64,000 nucleotides of DNA from Gossypium raimondii. Its lineage: Eukaryota; Streptophyta; Magnoliopsida; Malvales; Malvaceae. The position numbers and the translations under genes were made by a program. The stretch spans positions 41,688,014-41,752,013 of the forward strand of contig NC_068574.1 of NCBI RefSeq assembly GCF_025698545.1. The letters run 5' to 3'. This document shows, piece by piece, positions 22,857 to 35,875 of this stretch (positions are counted from its first letter, which is position 1; every line of letters starts with the position of its first letter). The notes beneath the pieces were generated by a model, which saw nothing but the letters and a program-made list of their open reading frames with translations, was not told where the DNA came from and ran no database searches.

Positions 22857-25160
22857 TAGAGATGATGGTTGTAAAGTTTGATGGGTTGTTTTTTGTTATA
22901 AGCTTGGGTGTTAATTAGAGAGCCTTGGGGTTTTTTATGGGCGAAGGGAGAAGTCAAATAAAGCATTGGGAGCCATACATGGTGGTGGGCTGGATTTTAG
23001 TCTTGGAGGTACACGTATATCATTTGCATACGAATTGAAAACTTATGGTCCCAAAATTTCCAATGAAAATCTATGGCTGACCCACTAACCATTCATACTC
23101 CAAGAGCCAAAACCTAGTATTTTATTTCTTGGAAGCTACCATCTTTGAATGTGAACAACATGCCATTTTTTAAGGCTAACGACCGACCACAATAGTCGGC
23201 GAAACGGAAAAATAAATGGAAACTTCTAACCCTAATTTTCTTTTTCTTAGTGAAATACTTTGAAAAAATATTTTTGAAAAGTTTGATTTAAGATTTAAGT
23301 GTTCAAAAAATACTTTTGAGAAATAAAATATCAATGTTAGACATAATATTATAAAGTAATAAATATGCATTTAAACAATGTTTAAATTAGTTAATATTAT
23401 GATATTTTAATGATAATATAGAAAATAATTTATTATAATTTTTTGTTAATATTTTAATATATGAAAAAAAATTTAATATTTTTAAAGTAATTAACCAGAG
23501 AAAAGAAAGTACCATGTGTTGGAAGGGTGAAAACGCAATTAAGCTGTCCAAAGTGCTTTTGGAAGAGAAAAACTAAAAATTTTAACTTCCCCATTTGGAG
23601 AGTAGTACTTTTGAAAAACTAAAAATTTACTTCAAAAGTTGCTTATTTAGTATTTCTTTTACTTCAAAAGCGCTATTCATGTCAAAAATATTTTTAAAAA
23701 GCACTACTAAACACAACTTAAATATAAAATTAAATGTTGAGATGGGATAATAATTATGATTCCAACATAAACCCTTAATAAGAACACATTCAAATCAAGA
23801 TTTCTAAAGAAGAGAGTCTTGTAAGTCATTAAAGCAAAAGTCTAACCCTTTTCTCTACAAAGAATGTGTATGTTTATATGTATTTATATTGATTATCTTT
23901 TTCATCCAAAAGAATATTAGAAGTAAAATCAATTTAATTGTAGTTCTACATCATAGCGGAAATAACAGTTGTTATTGCAATCATAGTGGGTATCACGATC
24001 GTAAATTTTATATTTTAAATTCACGTTTGAATTAGATTTTCTTTTATTTCAAGCTCAAATCTAGTCATGCGAGTTCTAGTGGATTAAAATAATTGCGAAT
24101 TTTTAAATTATAAACATTTTAATTCCAAATGCAATAATATTTTTTACTTTTATACAACAACACAATTCAAGTTTATCTTATAAAAAATAAATTTATATAA
24201 AATAATTAAAGTGTTTATTGTATGTAAAATTTATTACGATAAGTATATGAATTGATGAAATTATATTTTATTGTTTATTATTATATTATATCGATAATTA
24301 GATAACTTTTTTATTAAATTTATAAAATAATACTCGCATTCTAAAATATTTATTCTAAAACTCAAATATATTATACTAAGTCCAAACCCAAATAATATAC
24401 TCTTTATTTTTTAACTCGAAATAAACTAAATATAGCTGAATCTTAAGTCCAAAAGAAAATGAAATTAAATCTAATACCTAAATACAATATGCAAAAGTTA
24501 AAATCTAATTCAAAATCCAATTTAATAAAAACAATATTGTATTAAGATATTAAAATTTTAATAAATATTTTATGTATTACTACTTATGAACATGTATTGT
24601 AATATACTAAATTTGATACTATATCTTTTATTATAATTTATAAAATAATAATTATATATATGCATATGTATTAATAGTTTTAGTCATAGTTTTATATTAT
24701 ATTATTGTATTATGTAATAGTTTTAAAATATATTATTACATTATGTAATACTATATCGCATACTATAATGATAGTACATAATATATTAATTAATTATACT
24801 GGTTAAAATATGTTTTACTCCCTATACTCTTATGACATATGATTAAAAATGTTAAAGTTGAATTTTTTGGATTCAAATATCCCACGGATAATATATTTAT
24901 TCGGATTGAATTTGACTAATAATCTACAAATTCAAATTCATATAATCCAAAAATTACAAATATCCAACTCAGTTACTAAATCATAAAAGGTTTTACAAGT
25001 GTATAAAAAATCAAAACAACAGATATTTAACTTTTCATAGTTTTAATTCTCACACCAAAAAACCCTGACAGTGGATGTCTTTGGAAGAAGAACAGCATAT
25101 TTAACTTGAAATATCTGTAATAATTATGCACAAAATTGCACACATTCGATCATCATCGTC
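22857..25160. other. Intergenic, AT-rich, between PGR5 and its pseudogene
   Basis: The first 200 bp is PGR5 promoter sequence that is also present at 26780-27000. Segments around 23220-23310 and 23520-23710, containing CTTTTGAA and TTCAAAAG in opposite orientations, suggest a decayed fold-back element. From 23950 to 25060 there is only very AT-rich sequence with no coding potential. The final 80 bp matches the PGR5 3' flank. Confidence 0.5.
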
Positions 25161-25349
25161 ATGCAAGGAATCCAAGCCTTTCCCCATTCTTCTTGGCCAG
25201 TCGAATCAATCCTTGCTTCTGTTTAATATCAGCCTTCATTAATTATCTGAAATAAGAAACAAAACATGATTTCATTAACACTATCACCATTGTTGGTTCC
25301 ATTCCCTGCTCTTAAAAAATATAAAATAACTGCGCTCTGACTTTACAAA

Positions 25350-25745
25350 AAAATTTATATTAATCATTCATTTAATTTTTTTTTCTTTTAATCCTTAAAT
25401 TTGCTTGTATTTTTTATAAAATCACCTCAAAATGAATGAAAAGTTCAAGTTTGTTAACTTTGTTAACTTAGAATACATGTAGATGACATGTCAATATTTA
25501 ATTAATTTATTTAATTTTAAAAATATAAAAAAATTATTTTTTATACTTTTAATAATATTAATGATTTTAATTTTTGAAAATTTTAAAATATAAACTAAAT
25601 GTTGACATGTCATCCATGTAGCAATCCACGTTAACAAATTTAAAAACATTAAATTTTTATCCATTTTGGAGTGATTTGACAAAAATACAAATTTAAGGAC
25701 CAAAAGGACAAAAAAAATTAAATGGAAGATTAAAATAGTTTTTTT
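25350..25745. mobile_element. Fold-back MITE in the PGR5-pseudogene intron
   Basis: The left arm (from about 25350: TTAATCATTCATTTAA, then TCCTTAAATTTG and ATCACCTCAAAATG) is matched inversely by the right arm, which on the minus strand reads TTTAATCTTCCATTTAA, GGTCCTTAAATTTG and ATCACTCCAAAATGG. Arms are over 100 bp long and extend inward (ACATGTCA...TGACATGT). No coding sequence. Outer limits are approximate. Confidence 0.7.
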
Positions 25746-25827
25746 TTTTTTTATAAATTTCATGTTTCAAATAAATGATGTACCTGAGAATGCAAAGCAA
25801 TTGCTTTTCCTCTAAGCTGATTGAACC

Positions 25828-26553
25828 TAGACCTGTCCATGGGCCGGGTCGGGTCCACAAAAAAATTTCAGCCCGTTTACTAGGCCCGGGCCCTGCCCGA
25901 AATATGGGCTTGAGATTTTGCCCAGGCCCGGCCCGAAGAAAAAATATGGGGCCCGAGCCCGGCCCAGCCCGGCCCGTTTTTAATTAAAATTAAAATTAAA
26001 ATTATTTTTTTAATAAAATTAAAACTAATTGTTATTAAAATTAATTGTTAGTAAAATTATCAAATTATTAATTGTTAATTGTTGTAATAAAATCTAACAT
26101 TTGATTAGTAAATTTATCAAATTATTAATTGTATTAATCGATTAATTGTTGTAATAAAATCTAATATTTGATTAGTAAATTTATCAAATTATTAATTGTA
26201 TTAATTGTATTAATTGTTGTAACAAAATCTAACATTTGATTAGTAAAACAAACTTGATGTTTTATTATTATTATTTTGTAACACTAGTTAAGGAAATGAA
26301 AGTAAATAAACTTAAAATAAAAAAACTATTATATTTTAAAAATAAAATATATATATATTTAATATTTTTCGGGCCGGGCCGGGCCCGGGCCAAAAAAATC
26401 TTGCCCGATGCCATATTTCGGGCCTATATATTTTAAACGGGCCTAAAATTTTGCCCAAGCCCATATTTCGAGCCTATATTTTTACCCAAACCCTCTCATA
26501 TTTCGGGCGGGCCGTCGGGCCGGGCCAGGCCGCCCGGCCCATGGACAGGTCTA
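25828..26553. mobile_element. hAT MITE, 726 bp, exact 8-bp TSD ATTGAACC
   Basis: The ends are perfect inverted repeats: TAGACCTGTCCATGGGCC at the left and its reverse complement at 26536-26553, extending inward as GGGCCGGGC-rich arms. The target duplication ATTGAACC is present at 25820-25827 and 26554-26561 inside PGR5 exon 1 sequence, so the insertion is exact. An 8-bp TSD and these termini fit a non-autonomous hAT element. The GC-rich arms enclose an AT-rich core (about 25980-26350) built from three tandem ~65-bp units around ATTAATTGTTGTAA. Part of that core matches MULE DNA at 50795-50823. Confidence 0.95.
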
Positions 26554-26999
26554 ATTGAACCTTTCTTCCCAACGAATTGGCGAGTCACCACCATAATTGA
26601 AGCAAACAATCCTTTCCCTCCCTTAACGTTCTTCATCATTGGCTGTGCTCTAACACTCTTTCCAACTCAAACATGCTTGGGAACCGACTTAACCAACATG
26701 CCATACTCTTCACCAGTTACGGAATGGAAGGAACTTCCTAAGCCTCCCTTAAACCCTGTTGCAGAAATCGAAATCGCCATTAATTAAGCTCCTCTTCAAA
26801 ACTTTGCTTTAGCTTTGCTATAGATGAAGGTGTTTTGGGTGTTAAATAGAGAGGCTTGAGGGTTTATATAGGCGAATGGAGACGTCAAACAAAGTATTAA
26901 CTATTAAGAGCCACACATGCTGGTGGCTTGAATTTTAGTTTCGGGGAAGATGTATATTATTTGCATACTAATTGTAATCCTATGGTACCCAAATTTCCA

Positions 27000-27589
27000 A
27001 AAATAATATTTGGGTCTGAAATTCTACTGGCTCTTTCTTGTAATTTGGGGTCAACTCAAACCTTTTCTTTTTCCTCTCATTATCACTTGAAAAGAAAATT
27101 AATATTTATATTTGACTCCTACATCTTTAGCATTCTTTTAAAATACCATGCGTAATTACTTCATGATAAGGTAAATTTATATATGGTCTCTTTAGATTCT
27201 TTAAATTTATATTTCCATCCCCTGAAATTTTATTGCATAAAATAATGAATTCGGTAACACTTTCCCTTTCAACATTATTACTAACTAAGAATTTGTCCTT
27301 CTACATCAGATAATCTCATTCCATCCTTATGCTTATATTTAGAAATAAAATAAAATTACGCAATTTCAATATTTAAAACAAATTATACATCTGAGAACTA
27401 AGCTCAAAAGCTCAGTCCAAAGTAAATCAGACGATCCCCCTTACGCGATACTAGGCTTAGTTCGTTTTTTGTTTTTTTCTTTTATTTTTAAATTATTTTG
27501 TTCAAACAAGCTTATCAAGAATCCCTTGATTTTCTCCCTTACTAATCCTGATTTTCTAATGTTTATGTTTTTCTAAATGTAGGCATGCA
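27000..27589. other. Spacer, probable decayed LTR leading into the copia remnant
   Basis: There is no coding sequence. The region ends in a CCTATAAATACC TATA-like motif (27595-27608), as expected of an LTR promoter, but no LTR start can be placed. Confidence 0.35.
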
Positions 27590-29725
27590 CGGTGCCTATA
27601 AATACCATGCATGACCAGTCTTCAAAATCAATCAACCAGCGTGCTTTTCCCTTTTCTCTTTAATATCCTTTCCTTTCTCCCTTCCTCTTCCATTTAGATA
27701 GATATTTGTTTTTTATACATTTTTCTTGCTCCCCGTTACTTTTGGTAAACAAAAGTGCTTGTTAAATCCTAAGGGATATGCAATTAGTGAAATACCCTTA
27801 AGGATAATGCTAGTCATGCCTCAAGCATCACCCTTTTGTTTTGACCCCCTTAATTCCAACAATCTTGAGGATATTATAGATCCAAACATTATTGTTGATT
27901 CTCTTACCTCTGTTGATGCTACTACTAGCGTTCCCGTTGTCCACCCTTCAACCAACGTCAAGCATGTTGTTGTTGTTACTGCCCCAACCTTGATGATGCC
28001 CCCTTTTTCTTACGCCAAATCATTTCTTGAAATTTCTAAGATCGATGTGTTTGACTGGAAACAATTTCAAATGGTGACAATAATGCATATTCTTTATCCT
28101 TGATACGCATGCAGTTGCTTTCACCCTTATTGAAAAACTATCGTCTGATGCCTCAGATAAGCAGATCGAACTATGGGTACACGCGAACAAGGTATGTAGA
28201 CATGCAATTATTTCCACTATTTTGAATGAACTTTTTTATGTTTATTGTTTGTACAAGGAAGCAAAAGAGATATGTGATAACATGATTTTCAAGTACACTA
28301 CCGAAGATGTTGGTAAACAAAAAACTTTTATTGGAAAATACTAAAGGTGGGAGATGTTTGATGAAAAGTATGTCAAGGTACAAATCAACAAGTACCACAA
28401 GCTATTGGAGGATTTAAAAGCTTAGAACATCACCTTACTAGAAGAGTTTGTTACTGGTAACTTACTAATTGAGAAGTTCTTACCATCATGGTACGACTAC
28501 AAATAACAACTCAAGCACAAACACAAGTAGATTTTTTTGGTGGACCTACACCAATTTAATCATTGAAGACACCAACTGCAAAAAAAGCTAGAGTTCCCGA
28601 GAGAAAAGAGATCAGTACACTCGATAACTTGATTGATGATAAGCCTAAGAGAGGTATGGTTAAAAAAACATAACTATGAGCCTAAAACACAAAAACCTAC
28701 CTTCAAGAACAAAGGAAATTGCTTTTATTTTTTTGTGGCAAATCTGGCCATCATGCACATCAATATAGACACTAAAAGGGGAGAAATGATAATCCCGCTA
28801 GGCTAAATGTCAATTTGGTCGAAAAAGGTGAAAAATTTCTAACAATCATTTCTCAAGTCAATATTGTGACAAATGAGAAAGAGTGGCTAATAGACTCTGT
28901 TGCCACGAGACATATTTGTGGTAATTGAAATGCATTTACCTCATACTCCAAAGTGGAGAAAGGAGAAGAAACAATCTATCTTGGGGGCTCACGAACAACT
29001 AATGTACTTGGGAAAGTCAAGGTCATACTAAAATTTACTTTTGGAAAAACCCTTACCTTGAATGACGTGCTTCATGTTCCAGATATTTAGACCAACATAG
29101 TTTCAGTTGGACTACTAGGAAAGGTTGGGGTAAAAGTTTCCTTTGAATCCGATAAGGTCATAATGACTAGGAATATTGTGTTTTTGGGTAACGGTTATTG
29201 TAATAATGGACTATTTATTCTTAATGTTTGTAAAATAATAAATGGTAGTACTAGTTCTTTTGCTTTCTTGACCCACTAATATGATTTATAACATGCTAGA
29301 TAAGAACCTGTGAATGTTTCTTATCTTAAAAGATGCAACAACTTGGATTGATTTCTAGTAATAATAATGTTTGCATGCAAAAATGTAAAGTATGTGTTGA
29401 ATCAAAACATATTAAGAAAACTTGTTCATCAACTCTTAGGAAAAAGAACTTTTAAGCTTAATTCATACATACCTAGGAAATTTGCCCTAAACCATGTCCG
29501 AGGAGGTAAAAGATATTATGTGATTTTTATTGATGATTTTCAAGATATAGTAAAATATAATTGCTTAGAAATAAAAATGAAACCTTTAATAAATTTCTTA
29601 AGTATAAAGTTGAAGTAGAAAATTAATTAAATAGAAAGATTAAGAGAGTTAGATCAGGTATTGGAGGTGAGTATGTCTTATTAAATGACTTTAGTGAAAA
29701 AGAAGGCATAATACACGAAGTTATT
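27590..29725 (+). pseudogene. Ty1/copia gag-protease-integrase remnant
   Basis: With frame changes, the plus strand shows a gag core (FLEISKIDVFDWKQF, LSSDASDKQIELW, AKEICDNM, GKYYRWEMFDEKYVK with a stop). A zinc-knuckle region follows at about 28715-28785 (GNCF...GHHAHQ.RH after correcting a shift), then the protease start IDSVATRHICGN at about 28885-28925 and LGKVKVILKFTFGKTLTLNDVLHVP. A gag-pre-integrase segment (YNMLDKNL, YLKRCNNL) and an integrase start (KRYYVIFIDDF, SGIGGEYV) come next. The protease motif has lost the glycine of D-S-G. Many stops and shifts are present. The remnant ends abruptly at 29725, where the MULE 29727-37234 begins. Confidence 0.85.
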
Positions 29726-29750
29726 AAATAATAATTATAACATTATAAGT

Positions 29751-30190
29751 GGATTTTTTAAATAAATAATATAAAATAAATAAATACCAAAATAGGATAG
29801 GTAAAAAATTAATTACGAAAATAGGCAAAGGGAATAGTTCCTGTTGGTGCCGTCTGACGGACTGACGACACCGTCCCCATTTTCCCTTCAATCATGCCGC
29901 AATCAATAGTTTTTGTTTAATTGGTGTCATCATTGTGTCAGGTAGCACCGGTATGTATTATTTTTTTTTTTGGAAAAATACCCATATTTCTTTAGGTATA
30001 CCGGAGTAAAAAAAATTTAATGGTGTCGTCGTTGTCTCCTTGCCTTTTCTTTTGCTTTCCAGTCTTTTTTTTCTGATTTTTCTATTTTTTTTCAATTTCA
30101 ACCATTTTTTTACAATTTAAAAAATAATGATATTTTTTAATCGGTGTCGTTGACATGTCAAGCAACACCACCGAGCACTATGTATACCCC
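29751..30190 (+). repeat. MULE-1 left terminal inverted repeat
   Basis: It reads GGATTTTTTAAATAAATAAT..., then AAATAGGATAGGTAAAAAAT, GGCAAAGGGAATAGTTCC and TGGTGCCGTCTGACGG. The GGTGTCG/GGCGACACC-type blocks recur three times with TATACCGGAGTAAAAAA between them. The same order is found inverted at 36900-37230. Confidence 0.8.
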
Positions 30191-30525
30191 AAACCCAGCA
30201 AAAAATCAGCTAGTTTTGAATGTTTGTATTTTGTTGAAGTGTTTTTTAGCAGTTTCAAAGAAGAAAAGAAGTTTTTTTTTGTAGAAATTTGTTGAAGTCA
30301 GTATCGAAGACGAATAACTAATTCTTTGCAGCTATTCATTTCGATGGAGTAATTTTAGAAACAATTGCTGGTTGTATATTTGAATCTTGCCAGAAAATAA
30401 GAATGTGTTTAGCAATGATATGAACGAAAACATAAGTGTAAAAATTACTCGACATTGTAGGAAAAAGGATGTCGAGATTATTCTACAAATTTTCAGTTTC
30501 GTCAAATCCTATCAAATTTATTTAG

Positions 30526-33500
30526 ATGGAACTTTTAGACATTGAAGACGTGGAGACAATGATCGCACTGTATTACTTGACAGGGAGGGTGAACACTAAA
30601 CCAACTCAGTTGTTTGTTGAGCTAGCGGGTGTGGAGCTTGTGAAGATGTGACTCCATTAAGTCAACAATATAGAGATTATGACTCGTGTACAGAGGTTCC
30701 GAGAGCGTCTGTTGATAGACGGTCATCTTTATACAGGTTTGACATTGATCTTAATATTGGATGGGCAGAACAATACAGTGGTGGAGCGACATCGAGATAG
30801 GTCAAAAATCCACACCATGCTCGTTTACAGATACATCTAGTCGTGATTGAGACCGATGCAGATGGTGAAGATGGATCGAATAATAATGGTCATTTTGATC
30901 ACAAGGGTGAAGATTTTAGTGACCCGATGTAGATGAGGTCCCTAATGATATAGACGATGAAGGCACAGACGATGATAAAAATGTTTACGCCTTTTTGTCG
31001 AGAACCTGAGTCGTGGCATTATCATACGTAATGATCTTGGGGCCTAAATGTTGAGCGTTGACCCTGATATGACACATGCATCTGAGTTCCTTGAGTACCC
31101 TGATATTATACTTGCTCGCTGGTTGGTAGTAGATCGCAAATCGAAAGAGTTGTTTGTGGACCAACAATTCATGAACAAGGATGACTGCATATTTTCCATC
31201 AAGCGGTATATCATGAAGGTGTCGGTTGAATACAAAGTTGTTGACTCTAAACTGACAATATATATTGGAGAATGTTAGAGGTCAAGAGAAGGGTGCAAGT
31301 GATAGGTACGAGCTGCATTTATCCAGAGGTCCTAACTATGGGCGATATGGAAATATGTTGGGCCTCATACATGCACTTTTGCACGTATGATGCAAGACCA
31401 TTACAAACTTCATTCGAAAACTATCTAAAACCTCATATCACTGGTTAAAGACATGTCCACCATTCCTGTAACACCCCAAACCCGGTCCAGACATTATGGC
31501 CGAATCTGGAAATGTTACGTAAAGTAGTCATAAATCTAACCTTCGCTTTTTGAAAAACATTATGAACCTTTGCTATTTAAAAACCTATTTTAATTAAAAA
31601 CATTTATTATACTTGATAGTTAAACCTGTTAATTGTTTACATTTTCTAAATAAATTGAATAATTACAGCGGAAGTTCTTAAGACGTTATATTTTGAAAAA
31701 CTGAGTTTGTTTTCTTAAAAACAGTTGACCGCAGAAACGTAGTTGATTTTCAAAAAATCATTTTATCGAATCTCATGCTAAAACCCAAAATAAAAGTCCA
31801 AATCCAAAAATAAACCCAAATGTCCAGATAGTCTAAAATTTACAAAACTCTCAAAACGAAATTTTAAATAAGCCAAATTTATATAAATAAAGTTTTACGG
31901 AAACGTGGACGCAATCGAGCTCCCGTTGCACCAATCCGCCTAAGTCTAAGGGTTACCTGAAATTATCAAACAAATAAATACTGAGTTTTCTTTTAAAACT
32001 CAGTGTGTAACTCATACGTAAACATAAATTCAGATTTAAGCACATGGCAAAAACAAATACAGACATAAATATCTTATAGAATCAGAATCATGACAGAGTA
32101 GTACAGATGTAGATATGTATAATCCTACCCTCATCCTCTAAACACCAGCTCCGACCATCCTAACACACCATGTGGGGTATAAAACACCCACCTAGCCCTA
32201 CACATTGCATAGTGTCTATACGACACTTTTCAAAATGATCACAGCAGTGCTGCCAGTATAATAGCGAGGTATCGCCTCACACAGAACACTTCCTCCACAT
32301 AATACATGTCCCACCCCATATTCAGATATAACAGAAATAACATATACCAGAATTACATATCATACATGCTCGTATAACAGATGTAGAACATGCTTTATAT
32401 ATAATAGATCATACATATTGAACGTTATTTGCGTCAAGTTGTATGCTATCAAATTAACAGATTTCATGCTTAATAGCTTATAAAATCACATACCGACTCC
32501 ATGGAAAGCCTACGGTTGATCAAGACGACATGTACGACCCTAGAGGAAATTTTTGAAATTTAGGCTTACACGTCCAAAAATGGCTTGCATGTGTGGCCCA
32601 CACAGCCTAAAATGGCTAACCCGTGTGGCTTACATGGCCCAAAATAGCTCGCTTGGGTGGTCCACATGACCCAAAATAGCCTAGACCATGTGTCACACAC
32701 GGCTTTGCACACGGCCTATCACACGGTTGTGTGTCGCACATGGCCTACCACATGGCTTGGCACACAACTGTGTGCCGTCTACAGACCCCAATTTCAGCTT
32801 TCGCCATTCACTGATTTTAGAGTTTCTCGTTACACACCTGGCTCAGTTTTGATGCGAACGCTCCCATGAGATAACTAGAACCTAAATGCACCAATTGAAA
32901 CACTAAATTAAAACACAAACAATCGATTTAATGGACGAGGTCCCCGATTTCTTAATATCAATCGAAAACCCCTACCCATACCACAAATATATCACAGTTT
33001 CAGCTACAAGAATTGCTCACCTTTGAACAAATAACACCCTCAAAACTTAACTCGCCATTGAATTGGATGTTCCTTGAACTTCTCCTAAACACATTAACCA
33101 ACATTCGTTTAATCAACAAAACTGAATTCACAGAAAAGGGATTCTTCAAATTGAAAATGGTAAAACAATACTTACGAAATGATCCCGTTGCACACTAATT
33201 AAACGCACAAACACACAAGATGCACAAACACCAAGAAAGGCAAGACTGCTGTTTGAACAAAAGAAAGAAAGGGGAGAAAAAATGGAAATTGATAGGAAAG
33301 AGAAAAGAAAAGAAAAGAATGTGAAAGCCAGTTGGGAAAAAAATGTGAGAGTATGGGATTTTGGGGCAAAAGAAATTAAAATAATTATTTAAAAAATAAA
33401 ATATTATAAAAACAATATCTTTTAATTAAATACAACCAAATCAAAACTACCCCAAACTAATCCCTAACTAACAGATTGTTTAAACAATTGTAATCTAATT

Positions 33501-34215
33501 TAACTTCCCCTTGACATGCAACAATTACTATCCTTAACAAAAATAACACCTACTTGCACATACCAAGATTCGAACCCAAACCCTCCACATTCTTCCTGCA
33601 ACACTTATCCATCAAACCATAACAATTTACTTGTCAAGAGTCTAATAAAACAAAGACATATTTGGGAAATTACAATTCCTGTATCGGTGTTGATTGTCGA
33701 AATACAAGAATGGTTCATGTACCGAGTGTCATACCAGAAGCCATGGAGCAGTTGTACAAAGATTGGGATGTGTTGTATAACGAACTTCAAGGGTGGATAG
33801 CCGGTATGCAAGAGTATGTGTCAGGGGCTGTCGTTGACTTGCAGACGCTATCTTCTTACGACCCGGACGACCAACTACAATCGGGGAGAATAATTTTCCA
33901 TTTGATGTTCTGGACATTTGATTTATGCATTCAGGTCTTTCTCTACTACAAGTTGCTTGTGCAGGTTGATGGGACCTGGATGTACGAGAAATATACGTAA
34001 CTCCTCATTATTTCAATTGCACAAGATGGGAACCAGAACGTGCTACCGATAGCGTTTGCCATTGTGGAGTCGGAGAACATGGAATCGTGACAATTTTTTC
34101 TAATGAACTTGCGGAGTTATGTTGTTAGACAAGACAATATTTGTATCATTTTCGATAGATCAAAGGGTTAGTTTCCACAATTAGACATTCCGGTGTTCCG
34201 TGGAGATTCGTCTAG
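30526..34215 (+). pseudogene. MULE-1 transposase (MuDR family), interrupted
   Basis: ATG at 30526 gives MELLDIEDVETMIALYYLTG, the conserved N-terminus of cotton-type MULE transposases. After stops and shifts, the MuDR DNA-binding region is at about 31150-31310 (FVDQQFMNKDDCIFSIKRY, then YKVVDSKLTI). An HTC zinc-like motif (GPHTCTFAR) is near 31360-31385. A gypsy solo LTR (31467-33674) interrupts the frame. With it and one TSD removed, the reading continues VSVLIVEIQEWFMYRVSYQKPW, AMEQLYKDWDVLYNEL, MFWTFDLC, LVQVDGTWMYEKYT and IAQDGNQNVLPIAFAIV. The first catalytic Asp (QVDGT) survives. Reading breaks at 34229 where another insertion starts; the rest of the catalytic core is not seen. Confidence 0.88.
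31467..33674 (-). mobile_element. Ty3/gypsy solo LTR, 2.2 kb, TSD ATTCC
   Basis: It starts TGTAACACCCCAAACCCGG and ends GGGAAATTACA on the plus strand. ATTCC is duplicated exactly at 31462-31466 and 33675-33679. Minus sense is inferred because AAACTCAGTG (near 31995) is reversed relative to GAG-linked LTRs of this group. A CACACGG/CCGTGTG-like cluster lies at 32580-32790. No internal region, hence a solo LTR. Short ORFs inside (32657, 33013) have no recognisable content. Confidence 0.92.
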
Positions 34216-34229
34216 TGCATCTCCCATAC

Positions 34230-35875
34230 TGTGATGAACTATTAGAAAATCGTGTTTGGAAAACGCATCGAAAAATAAATTTAGAGAAAAACCAGAGTTT
34301 TATTTTTTTCCAAAATAAGAACTTGGTTGTGATATCTAAAGTAATAAACACTTAATCAAAATTGTACGTTTTCAATTCATCTAGAATGAACGCTTCGACC
34401 GAGTAGTCTTCTCCGTTATCCTCAACCTCACGTCTACCGAGTGTGGGCTTGCTTCAAATTAGAAAATTTTTCACAAAAATTACCAGTAGGGTAATTTCAT
34501 AATTTTTTAAAATTTTTGGGCAAAGTTGTAAATAAGAAGAAATATCTCTAGAAATTTTCTGAAATAATTTCTTTAGAGAATTTTCTTTCTACAACTTTCT
34601 CTTGAATTGAAATATGTGTAAATAATGATCTAAGACTCTCTTTATATAACGAGAGTTTAGAAAGTTCAACTATGATTAAACTTAATCACTTTAATATTAA
34701 ATTAATAAAATACTATTTAAATAAATATTTAATTTAATTTAATATTAAATCTATTAAAACAATGTTATTTTTAAAATATTTAATTTGAAATTAAATTCTT
34801 TGGTAGAGTCCTAGTAAGAGTGTAATTCCTCCACTACTCAACCACCGAAGAACCAGCCCCGCCAACCATTTTTTGGCCACTGTCCCAACCACTAGTTTTT
34901 TTCAACCCAGTTTCACATATCAAGCCTGATTTGACCAATTTTTGGGTGTTGGTCTCAGTTTTGGGCTCCCAGGACCAATTTATGATCTCAGGTCAAATTT
35001 TCAAGCTCCATAACCCATTGGGTCAATTATCTGGCTTGAAAATTAATTTCCAAAAATATCATATTAATTTGATTAATTTAATTTTACTTGATCAAAATTA
35101 ATTTTCCCAAAAATCACTTAGATTTTCCAAATTAATTTTTCAAAAAATTCTTTAATCAAATTCTCTAGTTGAACAATCCTTACGACTGCCCAATTTAATC
35201 TCACATTGAATAAATCAACTCAATTAAATTATTTCCAAAGTCATAGAATTTTCTTTTAATTCAAAAGCAATCTGATCGAGTTTTTGTTAAGCTAGCGGAG
35301 GGACGAATCAAACATATACAATTAGGCTCTAGTAATTGTAATTATGTCCAGAAGTATCATTCCGATAATTCGTAATTAGTTAATCATGGAGTCAATCCAC
35401 AAGAACTACCATGATTGAAAACTCCTTATTGTATACTCTTTACAAAAGCAATTCATCCAACTGCTTTGTCCAATGACCTCTTCATGTGTGTGTTACTCTC
35501 ATATGATATCCTTGATTCCTTTCAGCTAAATTCGTTCACTCAATACAATCCTATTTTATCTCATTATCACTATTGTGTCTTCTTAATGATTAATATGATC
35601 ACTACCAACAAATGATTGTGATAAATTGCTCATTCGAGAACACGCAACCTGTGACCACGTTCCATATTTATCAATCAACACAATGCCAATGCTAATGAGA
35701 GGATATCGTTAACTCTTTAATTGAGCTATAAATTCCTCTATTGCTAGTAAAGCCATGTCATACATGTACCCAACATACTTACTATCGGCTCGATCATCTT
35801 TAGAGCATAAGCCTCCACTTATATCAAATCACATGAGTTACATACGCATGGTCAATGACTTCGAAACACGGAACA
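34230..35875 (-). mobile_element. Copia-type LTR-like sequence inserted in MULE-1
   Basis: It begins sharply at 34230 (TGTGATGAACTATTAG) inside transposase sequence. Internal landmarks such as TTGGTTGTGATATCTAAAG, TCTTCTCCGTTATC and CGGAGGGACG fit minus-sense cotton copia LTRs as I know them. The right limit is not resolved: I found no matching 5-bp duplication of CATAC, so the end (about 35850-36000) is approximate. No coding sequence. Assignment is from remembered family appearance. Confidence 0.45.

Larger units (their letters stand above)
25161..26780 (-). pseudogene. PGR5 duplicate disrupted by a hAT MITE and an exon 2 deletion
   Basis: The exon 1 start codon is at 26778-26780; coding sequence runs to 26554 (PMMKNV and EGKG.F.. 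region recognisable). It is then broken by the 726-bp MITE 25828-26553 and resumes at 25785-25827. Exon 2 survives at 25161-25240 but lacks 17 bp relative to the intact gene (the segment encoding about FCKSIG), a frameshift. The intron has grown to about 550 bp by a fold-back insertion. The duplication includes the promoter (26781-27000 resembles 22857-23070), and here the TATA motif is a cleaner TATATAAA (near 26860 on the minus strand). Tandem duplication followed by transposon inactivation is the simplest history. Confidence 0.92.
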
